Positions 45,571 through 58,450 of a stretch of 64,000 nucleotides of DNA are shown here, piece after piece. How positions within the stretch are numbered: the stretch's first letter is position 1; the number at the start of each line of letters is the position of its first letter. A program made the translations under genes and the position numbers. The notes beneath the pieces are model-generated. The model was not told the origin of the DNA, made no database searches, and saw only the letters and a program-made list of their open reading frames with translations. The DNA comes from Epiperipatus broadwayi. Lineage: Eukaryota; Onychophora; Udeonychophora; Euonychophora; Peripatidae. Location: positions 947,501 through 1,011,500 of the forward strand of contig JAQFVV010012546.1 in assembly GCA_028023455.1 (NCBI GenBank), written 5' to 3'.

Positions 45571-46165
45571 TTAATAAGGTTAAATGAAGTGAAAGAGGAA
45601 ATAAAAGTAGAGAACCAAAATATCATAGAAGAAAGTATAGGAAAGATAAAATCTTAAATAGAAGAGAGTAGTAATGAAATTAACAAAAATATAGCAGATA
45701 TAAGAGAAAGTATAGGTGAATTAGCAATAAGGATAAAGGAATTTAAAATTAATGCAGAAGATAAAAATGTAGTAATGAGAATATAGTAAAAAATTATTGT
45801 AGATAAAATAAATAGATTAAGGCAAGTTGTAATTTACCAAATAGAGAAAATTGTAATAATACAGAAAAGCTTACAAAAAATAGCAGCAATGTGGATTATA
45901 CTAAAGGAAAGCTGTTCAATCTAAATGTAGTAAAATCCATGGAAAATGAGCCTTCAAACCCCAATATTGAGATTCATAATGAAGTTCCCCAGTGTATAAA
46001 TCAATTCTTAAAAGCTAAGAATATTTAAAGCAACTTACAAGCACTGGTTTGGTAGGATCCATTATTTGATCTATCTAATACTTTTTAGTAATATAAAGAA
46101 TTATTGATAAGTAACTTGTGGGATGAAGAACATCAAGAAATTATAAACATAACACAGTTTGTCAT
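45571..46165 (+). pseudogene. Decayed ORF with coiled-coil, possibly retroelement gag-like
   Basis: The plus-strand reading LNEVKEEIKVENQNIIEESI, one stop, then IEESSNEINKNIADIRESIG has charged/hydrophobic heptad spacing typical of a coiled coil. In a shifted frame SMENEPSNPNIEIHNEVPQC follows, then near 46105 LISNLWDEEHQEI. Several stops and frameshifts break it. The codon content is far less random than in the neighbouring spacers, so it looks like a dead gene. I do not recognise the family; a retrotransposon gag N-terminus is one possibility. Confidence 0.4.
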
Positions 46166-46251
46166 CAATTATTAGAAGAAAAAAATACATAATATTAAAA
46201 TATATCATTATATTGGAATAAAGTTTGCTTTCAAATATGTTACTATTCAGT

Positions 46252-46315
46252 GAGGTATATATATATTTTAAAAAATCATTCATGAGGTATATATATATTT
46301 TAAAAAAATCATTTA
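46252..46315. repeat. Tandem duplication, 32-bp period
   Basis: gaggtatatatatatttt starts at 46252 and again at 46284, each followed by AAAATCATT. Confidence 0.85.
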
Positions 46316-46319
46316 TGGT

Positions 46320-47310
46320 ATAATTTGTTTTATTTGCAAGGTAATGATGAATTATAACCTTACTTCAATAACAATAATTCACCTTCTGTACCAATTGTTC
46401 TACAATGTGTGATTTTTTTTGTGATTTATAGTTAACATAACATTATTTACTTGAGTAACTCAGATTTATCTGGATATTTTCACATTAAATCTTAATAGCT
46501 ATATTTCAGTTCACTAAAATCTTCAGATTTTGTCATATTTGTCCTACACTAACCACTATTTATATACTGAAACATTGTTTAGCCTTTTCAACTTAGTTTG
46601 AATTTAATATTAAGTTGATGAAAATATTAATTGCAAAATTTGATATATATGTTGCTTAATTTTTTAAATAACATTTAAGTTATATATACCATATATCAGA
46701 AATTAATATACTTTATCCTTTAAAATTTTTTTTTTTTGAAAAATGAAATCCAAACTATATACTATTCACATTTCTAGTTTTTTTATTACTATAAATTATT
46801 ACAATGAGTTTGTTTCTCAACAGTATCTACCCTATTATATTAAGTCTGATAAAATTATAAATGTTTACAATTTTTCTAATCATCTATTTTATAATAATGT
46901 GTTTACATTTTTTTCCAATGTGGAGAAAATTGTTGACCATATATTAAAATGGAAACACCATATCCATTGTGTCAGAATCCACTGATTTACTTTCAATTAA
47001 AAAAAAAAAAAGTAAATAAATATATAAAAAAATACAAATAGAATTTTCTAAATTTTATTTTATATTATGACCTTTTGATACTATGGTTCGTACAGAATAT
47101 CACATGACAAGCTATGACTGAACATACATTTCCATTTCAAATTACACACACATTTAAAATTTCCTAACTAAAAATGATCTAAGAATCATACAATGTGCAT
47201 ATTATCAATTATCATCACAAGAAAAATGAAAAGTAAGTTTTACATTTTTTGTTGGCTTAAAATATATTTGAAATTATTTTAATATGTTTATTATAGTAAT
47301 GTAATATATA
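46320..47310. other. AT-rich spacer
   Basis: The 80-codon open frame at 46743-46985 shows no recognisable domain. Confidence 0.45.
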
Positions 47311-47455
47311 TATAACAGTAAAAATAATAAGTATAATGGTAATTAACTATTATTTACGATCTTTCAATTTGCAAAAGTACTTTTGGTTTCTGCAGATTGA
47401 AAGCTGTAAATAATAGTTAATTACTGTTATATTATTATTTTTATTGTTATTACAA
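47311..47455. repeat. Hairpin-forming repeat (about 60-bp arms)
   Basis: Arms containing TAACTATTATTTACGATCTT and its complement AGCTGTAAATAATAGTTA surround a loop near 47379-47393. A MITE-like relic; no second copy in the window. Confidence 0.7.
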
Positions 47456-47584
47456 TATTCTATTTGTTATTAATTTAGTTTTGATGTCTTAAATTTGTAT
47501 ATGTAATTTTAAAATATGTAATAAAAGTATATGCAAACTATATATATATATATGTTTAATGCATTTGTACTGTGTATATATACT

Positions 47585-49121
47585 GATCTATTTTAACAAA
47601 AGAAAAAGGGTGATAAGAAAGTGTGTTTCTAAATAATAAAGTGAGAGCGATTAATGTTTTGGGAAGCTGTTATACTTATACAAGTAATGAATATAGATAC
47701 TAAGTTTATATTTTCAAAATGTTACTCTTAATTGATGATAAGCATTTGCATAATTTTACATATGATGGCTTAATATAAGTACATATAATATTTCACATAT
47801 TAAAATATTTAAACAATTACAGCTGTCAAAATTATTAATTTATAACATCTAACTGACCGGTAGAACATTTTATTTTTTATAAGGAATTGTGAAAGGTTGG
47901 TAGCTTTCTTTCCTTAAACCATAAATAAATATTGTATTGCTTTAGTCCTTATATATCATGAAGAGATTGTATTTAAAAGTGCTAACTTTTGAAAGCAGAA
48001 AATGTTTACAGTTTACCATTTTCATTGATTACTGTCTATTGAGATCGGCGGTGATATGACATCAGCGGTGATATCTCTTACATGAAAATGTAACAAATGT
48101 ACATTATATAGTGTTTGGTATCATCCTTGAATTTCAGGTATTCTATAGGTATTGTTATCAAATAAAATAGCTGCAAAGTCTTATTATAATTTAATTTTTT
48201 TGAAATGATAATTCATATTGTAATTATCTTTTAAAATTATTGAAAGAATAAATTTAAATTTTTGAGGAATAATATGATTTTTATATGTATGGTTTTTAAA
48301 GAGTGATTTATTTACCTTGAAGATATTTTATGTAAAGCTTATTTTACTAATATAAATATATTACAGTTTTGATTTTATATTTTAAAATAATATTATGTGT
48401 GTTTGTATGTATCTATATAAAAGAACTCTATAGTATATATTCATATTAATGTTAGGTCATTTACATTTGAAATAATGTTCATTCAAAGGGTTTATATAAT
48501 ATATAAACTATTATAATATGTTAGTTGCTATGTTCCTTATTTCATTGGCTTAGCATTAGCAGTTATTCAGTATTGAGTATGGTCATTCAAAGTCTTAAAA
48601 AAAGAAAGGCAATGAACAGAAAGTTAAAGGTGAATTTGAAGAGATTACTGATATCTATATTCTCCATTATGAATAATTAAAACAAGTAAATGCCAATTTT
48701 AAATAATTTTCATATATGTAAAATAAGTAATAAAATTAAGACTTACCAGAAATAAACTTGTATTCGATATATATTTAAAAATATATAATAAAATATATGT
48801 CGATATCAAAATTTTAAAACATGAAATATTAAACAATGCATAATATGCTTATTCTTTATTTAAAACATATTATGAAACTTTTCTTTATTATGTAAATTAA
48901 ATTATTTATGATGCAGCAAGCTGCTACAAATTAGGTCATTTTAATATGTAAAATTATGCAAATGCTTATCATGAATTAAGAGTAACATATTTAGAACATA
49001 AACTTAGTATCTATACTTATTACTTGAATAGGCACAACAGCTTTCCAAAATTTTAACCTTTTTTACTTGACTCTTTAGAAACACATTTTCTTTTCACTTT
49101 TTTTATTTGTTAAAATAGATC
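47585..49121. mobile_element. Element with about 180-bp terminal inverted repeats
   Basis: 47585-47765 is similar to the reverse complement of 48943-49121. Shared blocks include GATCTATTTTAACAAA, GTGTTTCTAAA, AGCTGTT, TAGATACTAAGTTTAT, GTTACTCTTAATT and GATAAGCATTTGCATAATTT. The interior of about 1.18 kb has no ORF. It could be an old non-autonomous DNA transposon; TSDs were not resolved. Confidence 0.65.
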
Positions 49122-50143
49122 GGTATGCAAAATCGAAACCATTAAGAGGGGAGGGGAAAATGATCTCTTTCTTTTTTTTTTTTTTACATGTGTCAGATGA
49201 AATATTTGAGATAATAAATTATCTAAAAAAATATATTAAAAAAAACATAAATGGTATTAGCTTCTGTTAAGCAACTTATAAAAGAATAAAATGATGTATG
49301 TCAAATCTTTGACATTTTGGTTTTGACTGGTAATATAATAATTTGACGAGGGACTTGAGAAATTTTCTTGCTTCACCAATCATTACCTTGCTCACACTTT
49401 GCTGCAGACTTAATGAGAGGCTATTTATTATCAAAAGTCACTAAGAACAATTGATTATATTTAAACAAGTAATTTATACTTTTTGTATTAATATCGTTAC
49501 TAAGTTTATTACAATATTTAAAAAAAAATTGTCAACTTATTTAATCCTTATTTTAATCCTACCTTAGCTTGCCTTTACTTAAACATTAAAAAATCGAGTA
49601 AAAGTGTTATTTTTTTTTAAATGATTAAGTAAAAATTAATCAATTATTTTAAATCATATATATAATACAAAAATCTTCAAAATATTTCTATTCAAATTAT
49701 CAATGAATAAAATTATATACACAACTTTTTATTTCTTCTTATATATATATCAAATTATCAATAATATTTTTTTTATCAAGGAAAAAAAACAATACTTGAA
49801 AACTCACCACCATATTGCCAAGGGTTGCAAGATCTGCAAATATATTTGAGGCTGTTCACTAGTAGTTATATGGCTATAATTTCATTTTTATACTTTCAGT
49901 TATTTTGCATTCATAAAATTTGCAAATAAAATTAGAGCATTATATATATATATATGTATGAGCTGGCTAGCTCACTGAGATATTTCTCAACAAATGCACA
50001 AACCATACCACATGGTATGCATAATAATTTTATCTTAACATATTAAATGTTACATTAATAATTGTATGCTTTAGTGTAGATATTATTTAAATAATATTTT
50101 AAAAGTTTATATTTATATTCCTATGATAAATTCTAAACCAAAC
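49122..50143. other. AT-rich spacer
   Basis: Nothing recognised. Confidence 0.5.
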
Positions 50144-50152
50144 CACTATCAA

Positions 50153-50335
50153 CATAACATGATCACTATCTCTTATACTAGCACATAATTGTTATTGAAC
50201 AAGGCAAAACTAGTCTGGGGATATTGGATGAGTAGGCACTAGATAGGTATTTTATGCACAAGTCTTGTGGCATCCATTGATTACATTGGTTGGCACAGGG
50301 TGGAACTACTGTATGGAGAGTTTTGCCTTGTTTAA
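50153..50335 (+). mobile_element. Family B copy B5 with collapsed inverted arm
   Basis: It starts ATAACATGATCACTATCTCT, then GCACATAATTGTTA, then joins AACAAGGCAAAACTAGTCTG. The first bases of the inverted arm (AACAAGGCAAAACT) run straight into the hammerhead 3' half (ACTAGTCTGGGG). The 3' domain ends GGAGAGTTTTGCCTTGTTTA. TSD cactatcaa at 50144-50152 and 50336-50344. The CTGATGA core is absent. Confidence 0.8.
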
Positions 50336-50344
50336 CACTATCAA

Positions 50345-53300
50345 TATTATAATGTACAAATTTTTGTAAAATATAAGAATATTATTACCATAGATAAGCA
50401 ACATTTAAACATACCTTATTAAAAAAAATTAATAATATAATAATAAAAAAGTATGATTTATTTTTTAATTAATTAATTTTTTAATATTATTATTTAATAC
50501 TTTTTAATATTTTATTTATTAAATAAATTTTAATAATACAACTTTACTCTGATAAATTGCAGCAATTGTCATTCCAACATCTTTTGTAAATCAAAAATCT
50601 TATATAAACAATAAGCAATTACAATGACTTCCAATTATAACTATTTAATAGAAATTAAAAATATAACATAAATGTTAAATAAAAAAGTTTAAAATAAAAT
50701 CAAACATATTATTTAATGAACAAACATTTTACAAAGCAAATAATTAAAAAAAATCATTATCCTATATATAAATATAACATATTAAAATTTATTCACAGTT
50801 GCAGTATTTTTTAAATGTAATCTTCATCATTTTATAATTGCCACTTTGACATGCATATTTCTTAGAATGGGTTTTTTTTAATTGTGAATTGTTAAATTAA
50901 AATATATACAAAACAATAATTTTTTAAGATATCATAATGAACATTTTCTAAATTATCTTTAACACATTTCATGTTACTTTTTCATAGTTTTTTTTTTTTT
51001 TTTAGTTACCCAACAAATAAAATTTTGATTTTGTCTTGCAGCAATATTAAATTTTATGAAGAACTGGCCACCAATTTTAACTTTTGCAAAAATGCAGCAT
51101 TATATAATTAAATAAAAAATAGTTTAATCATTCTGTTTTCGATTATAAATCTTTCTCGGGACAAAAGTCAAGAAATTATATTTGGGTTTTTCCCCTCTGT
51201 TGAGAAATCTTGCAAAGCTTTTTTTTTTTACAGCATTAAGATTTACATGTATTTTTTTTCCAATATCTATTATAACATTTAGCAATATCTTAAAAAATAC
51301 AAAAAAAAATGTAAATTTTTAAAGCAAAAATTTATAAATTTACTATATATTAAAATAATTCTTTCATATTTTTAAAACAAACATCAAACAAAGAAGATTT
51401 CATTCATTTTGCAAACTGAATCTGCTCTATTTGAAATTTGATGATGTGACAGCACTTTGTTTTGACTAAGATCTAATTTTTAAAATAATTTTAAAAATTG
51501 AATGTGATTTTTTAAAATTTATTTCATTTCTAAGCAGATGTATCTATCAAATGAGGTCAAATTTATTATATTCTGATAATTAATAATGGTTTAATATTAA
51601 AGTGAAAGTTGAAAGCTTAAATCTAGTAAGAACAAAGAAATCTGTTATAATGTTAGCATAGTGCAAAAGAGTTAATAAATATGGTATGTAATTGATTTCT
51701 GCAGTCTTAATGTTTTAAATTAATAAATTTGTATTTTTCTGGGATTATTTATTGTTATAAAGAAAATCATTTGTTTAAAGTGTTGATTTTATTATTGCAA
51801 AGATTCAGATAAAAATTATATAAGTTAATCTCATTTTATCCAATGTATACATCTTTAAATTTATTTTAGAGCACTTGATTCTTGTATATGATCAAAATTT
51901 ATTTTTCACTCCAGTTTAATGCAGATATGGAAAGTGACATATTTTGAAGTTCAAAATCCATTGATCATCACTTTTTATGCTCAAATTATTTATGATGTAC
52001 TAAGCAACAACACTATTATTTTATTTAAAGTTTAATTTTAAATGTACAATGAATCAAACATTATTTTTTAATTTATTTGCCATAATTGTTTACATTTATG
52101 AAACCTGGCATTTTTCATATAGTGGAATCACATATCTGTTGTTATAAAAATATTAACCCATTTTACAATTTCCTCACAGGCCTAGAATTTTGAATATCTA
52201 ATTTTTTTTTTTTTTTACTCAAAATGACTTTTTGTAAATTTTTAATTGTTACTATAAAAGATAGATGTTGGGAACTATTGGAGATAAAATATTAAAGTAA
52301 TATTAAGTGTTTAGAACCAATGAATTAATAAAATACAGAATCTAGTCATTTTATATAGATGTGAAAAAAATTAATGCTGAATTGTTGTTTTTTTTTAACT
52401 TATAATGTTTTTATTAGTTTATTATTTATTTTTATAAAATTATTCAGTTTTCATTTCTAAATAATTATATAATGTTTTAAAATTTGAATATATAGAATTA
52501 TAGTAATTTTTAAATAGAATATTAATAAAATAAAACATTTATTGAAGTTAGAGATTAAAGAGATGAAAAACCATTGTTTAATACTTTTTATAAGTTGAAT
52601 TTTGATATTTTGAAGACAGTTTTTGTTATTTAATATCGTGCTTTATTATGATACTTACAATAAATATTAAGTTTTAGAAAAATCACTATTTACTCACTCT
52701 AAACATAATATTTATTTTGCCAGCATTATTTGTGTTTAGTTTGACTTGGATATAACAAAAATTCTATTATACATTGCATTATGTAGATAATGAATAAAAA
52801 TTAAAGGTACAAATATTTTTAAATTACCTTTAGTCTACTTTATCATGAAATATATGATCAAATGTAATTTTTAAATTAATTTTGAATTAAAATGCCTTTA
52901 GTTTGCCTTTTTTTTTGCTGATATTATTTATATTTATGATGAAAGTCTCTTTATTTTGAATGTATCATGTTATATTATGAACTACATAAAATAAAAAAAG
53001 TAGGCAAATAAACTATATTTTCTCCTTATGTTAACTACATTTTGTTTGTTTTGTTTCTAATTCTGTAATAAATAAACCTTATGCATTTTTTCATGATGTA
53101 AATATCAACATTTTATCTTATGACAATAATATTGCTTTAATGACATCAGCATCTATGACATTAATAACCTTAGAAAATGACTTATCATTAAAAAAGCATG
53201 GAAATTTTTAAAGATTGTTTTTGTTTAAAAACTAGTAGTCATAAATTAATGATGCTTTTAATCATGGTCAGTTTTCATATAGAGAAATCTAATAGTAAGA

Positions 53301-54367
53301 AAATGAAATACCTATGACTTTTTTAGGATAACATTAACATTATTCAATTTTTTTCCTCTCTCTTGTTTTCCTCTACCAATTAAAAATAATTATAATTTGT
53401 ATATCAAGTCAAGTTTTTCTTTCTAATTTATTGTTATTGATAATTTTTATGCATAATTACTTATATATTTGTCAGAGTTCCAATAATGTAATAAATAAAA
53501 ATATCATTGTATCTTTACCAGTTTGTGTAAAGGCAATATATTATAATACAGAAAAACGTTTGATTTCACTGCAAGTGTTTTATATAAAATCATTTTAACT
53601 TAAAATTTCTTTTACAATATTCAAAAGAAAAGCAAATTCTAACAGTATATGAATGCTTTTATATAAATCGATAAAATGGTAATATTTAGCTATCTTAACA
53701 TAGTGTTAAATATGTTATTGATATTATTTTTATTTTTATTTTTTTTTTCATGTAAGTCAATCATTTTTATAGGTATATAAAATACTATTTTTTAAAAAAA
53801 AGCATTACATGTAAGACTTATGAAACATACTCCATCTCATTTTACAAAATATCTATACTTACAAAATATTCTATTCATCACTTAAATTAAATATTTCATA
53901 ACGATCATTTAGCTTCTTTTATTTACTAATTAAGTTGCAGATATTTTTTATTGCAGATTTTAACAAATATATGCATATAGATAAATTTGTCAAAGATTTT
54001 GCATGCATGCATATTTTAATATTAAAATGTATGATAGGCTTATTCATATTAAAATAACTAAAAAGGATTCAAGTCAATATCATTAATTAAACATGAATAC
54101 TGCATATTAGTTAATATTGGAAATAATTTGAAAACAGATTTAATCATTTTATGTAAGTGTAAGTTTTTGTATAATAATACTAACATGTTCTATTTATAAT
54201 ACAATTTTGTCTAAAATCTTTAATTTTTGTACAGACATGCCTCTGCTTACTTAAGTAAAGCAAATTGCAATTTCTTGAGTAATTTGATCTGTCATTCAGG
54301 TATATGATAAACTTAAATATATCACTCTAATAAAGAGGCATTAGAATATTTTACAAAAAATGTTCAC
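50345..54367. other. Long AT-rich stretch, nothing recognised
   Basis: About 4 kb without ORFs of note, tRNA-like sequence or similarity to other repeats in the window. Homopolymer T runs occur (50989-51004, 52202-52216). Confidence 0.55.
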
Positions 54368-54383
54368 AAACAACAATAAGATT

Positions 54384-54495
54384 GTCAAATATTGTTAGCT
54401 GAGAGGTTAGTGCATAACCTTGCAAGCAAGCAGTTGGTTGCAGATGGTTGTTGCGGGTTCGCCTCCCGGCGGATGCCATGATGCATGAAGAAAAA
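54384..54495 (+). mobile_element. Family S SINE, subfamily 2
   Basis: Head ATTGTTAGCTGAGAGGTTAG, box B GCGGGTTCGCCTCCCGG, end GGATGCCATGATGCATGAAG then A's. TSD about 54368-54383 and 54496-54514, identical apart from a 3-base difference. Confidence 0.88.
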
Positions 54496-54745
54496 AAACA
54501 ACAATAACAAGATTTGTATTTACGTACATTTTTTTACTAAGAACACTCTAAAATGTAAATATTGAATCTTAATTTTTTATAATTTATAATTTTAAAGATT
54601 TGCTATTCTAAAGATTTAAAATCTATTTCACATTTCCTGCTAGAAAAATATAATAATAATTGTCTAGATATGTGCCATAATATTTTGTAAAAATACTTCA
54701 AGTTGCCTTTAAAATGTAAATATATTTAAATTATAAATATTAGTT

Positions 54746-55675
54746 GTATAGAGAAGGGAATAAACCTTCGGTCATGCACTTTTAGAAATCTACATGAATT
54801 TACTCATAAACTTCAGTTTAAAAAGCATAAGTGTACTGTATAAGTGTACCACTTATCCTTAGATCTTATAGTTATCTAAGCCAATCTATGCTCATTATGA
54901 TAAATCAGAACTTTAACATATTGTGTGCCTTTTATATAACTTGACAAATGAACTGTACAAACTTATTCAATCTTTAGCAGGGGAGAGATACAATCTCATT
55001 TTTAATCACTTGTGATTAGAAATAAATATTATATTTTGAATTTACTATAATAAATTTAAAACTTATTACATTATATTAAAATTTATTACAGATGGTTAAA
55101 AGTATGATTCTTAATATCTACTGCTATAGAATGAATAACTTTGTACAATTTATTTATCAAGTTATATAACAGGCACACAATAGGTTAAAGCCCTGATTTC
55201 AGTATGGTGATCAAAGGTTGGTTTATATAACAATAAACGCTAAGCATTAGTGACCCATTTATGCTTTTTAAACTGACACTTATTGGTGAGTGTATATAAA
55301 TTTATAAAAAGTGCATGACAAAGATTTATTCCCTTTTCTATATTACATATGTAATCAAGTACTATATAAATAAAATATTTAATACAATAAATTCAAATTT
55401 TAATATTTATTTCTAATTGTAAATGGTTAAAAATGAGATTTTATTTCCCTCTTGCTGTAGAATAAAATAGTTTGTATAATTCATTTATCAAGTTATATAA
55501 CAGGCCAACACTAGGTTAAAGCCCTGATTTTAGCATGATGAGAAAAAGTTGACTATTATAATGACAAGCTCTAAAGCATAAGTAATCCATACATGCTTTA
55601 TAAACTGATGTTTATGGGTGTGTGCATGTAGATTCTAAAAAACTGCATGACCAATGATTTATTCCCTTTTCTATA
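54746..55675. repeat. Family I: three copies of a ~250-bp repeat, one inverted and two direct
   Basis: Copies lie at 54746-55010 (minus), 55094-55341 (plus) and 55423-55675 (plus). Shared blocks are TATCAAGTTATATAACAGGC, TAGGTTAAAGCCCTGATTT, ATGCTTTTTAAACTGA and GATTTATTCCCTTTTCTAT. The two direct copies are about 330 bp apart. There is no ORF; class unknown. Confidence 0.8.
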
Positions 55676-56161
55676 TACATAGAGAGTTAAGCACTATATA
55701 AATAGATTATTTATTTCAGTAAATATCAGTTATATTTTTTACTAAATACTTCTGCAAACTGAAAAAGTTTAATCCCATTGTTCATCTCACTTCTTCTATC
55801 TAATGTTAACTTGCAAATCAAATTAAAAGTTGATCTGCATAAAATAATCGTTTATTAAATGTAATAATTATTTTTTATAAGACTAAATTCAAAAATCTTA
55901 GTCATAAAACATTTGTCTTCAGTTGTTAATACAATAATTTACTAAATTATATTATCTTAAAATAATCTTTCACTGCTTAAAGTATTTTCTCAATTATAAA
56001 TATTATACAAATATTATTTTAAAATTTTATTTTGTTTATAATTCAAAATTATTGTCAATAGTATCTTTATTGTGTAAAAATGCATAGCTACCAATCACAG
56101 CTGAGAATAAAAAATCCACAGGCTATTCATCAATTAATATATAATAACTATACCTAAAGTA

Positions 56162-56314
56162 AACAAAGGCAAAACTCTCCATACAGTAGTGCCACCATGT
56201 GCTAACCAGAGTAATCAATAGATGCCTTAGCACAGGGTGGCACTACTATATGGAGAGTTTTGCCTTTGTTTACAACAATTATGTGTTAGGATGAGATGGT
56301 GATCATGTGATGTT
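56162..56314 (+). mobile_element. Family B copy B6, minimal hairpin form, perfect 13-bp TSD
   Basis: TSD tatacctaaagta at 56149-56161 and 56315-56327. The element is mostly a hairpin of the family B 3' domain (AACAAAGGCAAAACTCTCC ... GGAGAGTTTTGCCTTTGTT). It is followed by the reverse complement of the family B 5' end (CAATTATGTGTTAG ... GGTGATCATGTGATG). The whole hammerhead-like segment is deleted. Confidence 0.85.
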
Positions 56315-56327
56315 TATACCTAAAGTA

Positions 56328-58031
56328 TTATTAATAGAAAATAAACTTCTTTTATTTATACATAGTGCATAATCAATAATATTTATAAAAATACATCTTT
56401 TACTTGAAGAGTGTAAATCTTTTACATCAAACAACCATTATGTTATTAAGATTTAAAATTTATGCTTTTTTATGTGTTCAATGATACATTATTATGGCCA
56501 ACTAGTCAGCTAAGATATAACTAAAAAAATTCTTGAAAAATATTCCATTGAATGAAGAATGCTATCAAATATTGAATTGCAAATGCCCATCATTAAATGC
56601 AGAGAATGATTTTTACTCTATTTGAAATGAGATTTTAATCCAAAATATTCAGTTCAAATGATATGCAAAAGATTACAAGTAATATTATTTACTTATCAAA
56701 TCATTTTATTATTATAATCAAGATGTGTTGCCTGATACCTTTATCCTTTTTAAATATATATATATAACTTTTCTGATAGTTTGCTATAGAGATTGAATGA
56801 TGGACTTAAATATAATAATTTCAGAATTTATTCTCATGGGAGTACTATTAGTATAAAAATATCCTACTTCAAAATAACTCAATAAAATTGTTAAATTCTT
56901 AATTATTCCATTTGAATAATCAAACATCATGTGATCTCCCAAATAATGAAGCATGTGATCATTATGTTTCTCTCCACTTAAAAATTTACTTCTCAGAAAA
57001 TGGCATGATGAGTTTACAGAAGTATATGTCATTACATTGTGATAATTGCTGTATAATCATGGTAATGTTCAAATGTACATTTAAAAAAGAAGTGATATTT
57101 ATTCTATTTCTATAGTTCTGTTGTACACTTTTATATTATGTTCAAAACTGTTTTCTTTTCCTAATATAGTATTCTATTAGTTATATTGCCAACATTATAT
57201 GCAGACTTTTTACATTTCTTATGTCTCATTATATGTATTACACCTTAGACAAGTAAAATAAACTTTATTATTAAATGTAATAATAATTCCTCTTACTATT
57301 TTTTAAAAAAAATACAAATCATCACAATAAAGCATATATCTGACTGCAAATCATTCATAGAAAAAAAATATTTTCAATAAAATTCTTTTAAGATATATTT
57401 TTGTTTCTTCACTTCAGTGAATAACAGTAGTCAATAATAGTTATAAATATAACTTTCTTTCATTTAATAAAACCTACTGCGTAATATTTACTAAGGTTAT
57501 AACCTCAAAAATATGCACGTAAAAATGTGATAGTAAGGACCTCTACAGGTCTTAACCACAAGCTTACATTTTGGAAGAAAACAGGGGAACCCTTCTTTAC
57601 TTCAACCTACTTTCTATATAAATAGGTGAAGCATAATCTTCTTTATATATAACTTTAAAAGCACTGATTTTACGAAGACAATTTAAATGCTGTAAATATT
57701 TGCAGGAGTTACATCATATACATATATACAAACTTTGCTAATGTCAATTTGTTTCAGCTGCATTTACTTTCTGTATTTAGACTTTACTTGACTCATATTT
57801 ATATATTTGACTTCCCTTATTGTGTTAGTATATATTTCCATAAATAAAAATATAATGAAAATATTATCCACATAAAAAGAGATGTAAAAATTCACTATGT
57901 TCATTAGACCAACTTATATAAGTACAGTTACTATTATTTATATTTGCAAGTTTATTGTAGATATAATAAACATCTCCATACTTCTCCATTCTTTTTAAAT
58001 ACATATAAATAAAGATATAATAAAAGACAAA
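56328..58031. other. AT-rich spacer
   Basis: Two overlapping opposite open frames near 56784-57115 have no recognisable domain. A small hairpin GACCT-CTAC-AGGTC lies near 57539. Confidence 0.45.
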
Positions 58032-58115
58032 TGACCCCAAGATGCATTTTGTGCTGAACCAGCACTCATCTGTTGGCCCAGGTCACAATCTCTCATATAC
58101 ATCTTTATTATATGC
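58032..58115 (-). mobile_element. Family A fragment, copy A5, with hammerhead-like motif
   Basis: Minus strand: GGTCACAATC-type left context, GGGCCAA, CAGATGA (58066-58072, U4 mutated), the best stem II of the family GTGCTG-GTT-CAGCAC, AAAA (G12 mutated), palindromic stem III ATGCAT, C as cleavage base, then TTGGGGTC. The tRNA-like part is missing. Confidence 0.6.
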
Positions 58116-58234
58116 AAAGTATTTATCTAGAGTAAATTGTTACATTTTTCATTTACCATTGTCAAACTTCTTCCACTCACAACTTTGACGCCATCCATTT
58201 CAGATAAATACACTAATGATTATTACTAATCATT

Positions 58235-58262
58235 TTCGAAACTAGAGATTATCTCTAGCACT
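58235..58262. repeat. Short perfect hairpin
   Basis: CTAGAGAT followed by ATCTCTAG with a 1-nt loop, preceded by CGAAA. It does not give a hammerhead fold (no U before the cleavage position). Confidence 0.5.
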
Positions 58263-58450
58263 GATATAAACTTTAAGCCTTGGTTAAAGATTAATATATC
58301 TGATTTTTTAAAATTTACAAAATGAGATTATAATTGCTCTACCTAGTATAATGTATGCTTAAAACTATATATTTTATAAAATACAATTGCAACTGCAAAT
58401 GAATTTGTTCATTATTTACCAAAAATTAAATCAAATTAAACTCAGACAGT

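Noticed and set aside
58235-58262. Hammerhead near CGAAACTAGAG
   Set aside because: CTAATGA occurs upstream, but the hairpin after GAAA leaves no U-H cleavage pair and no stem I.
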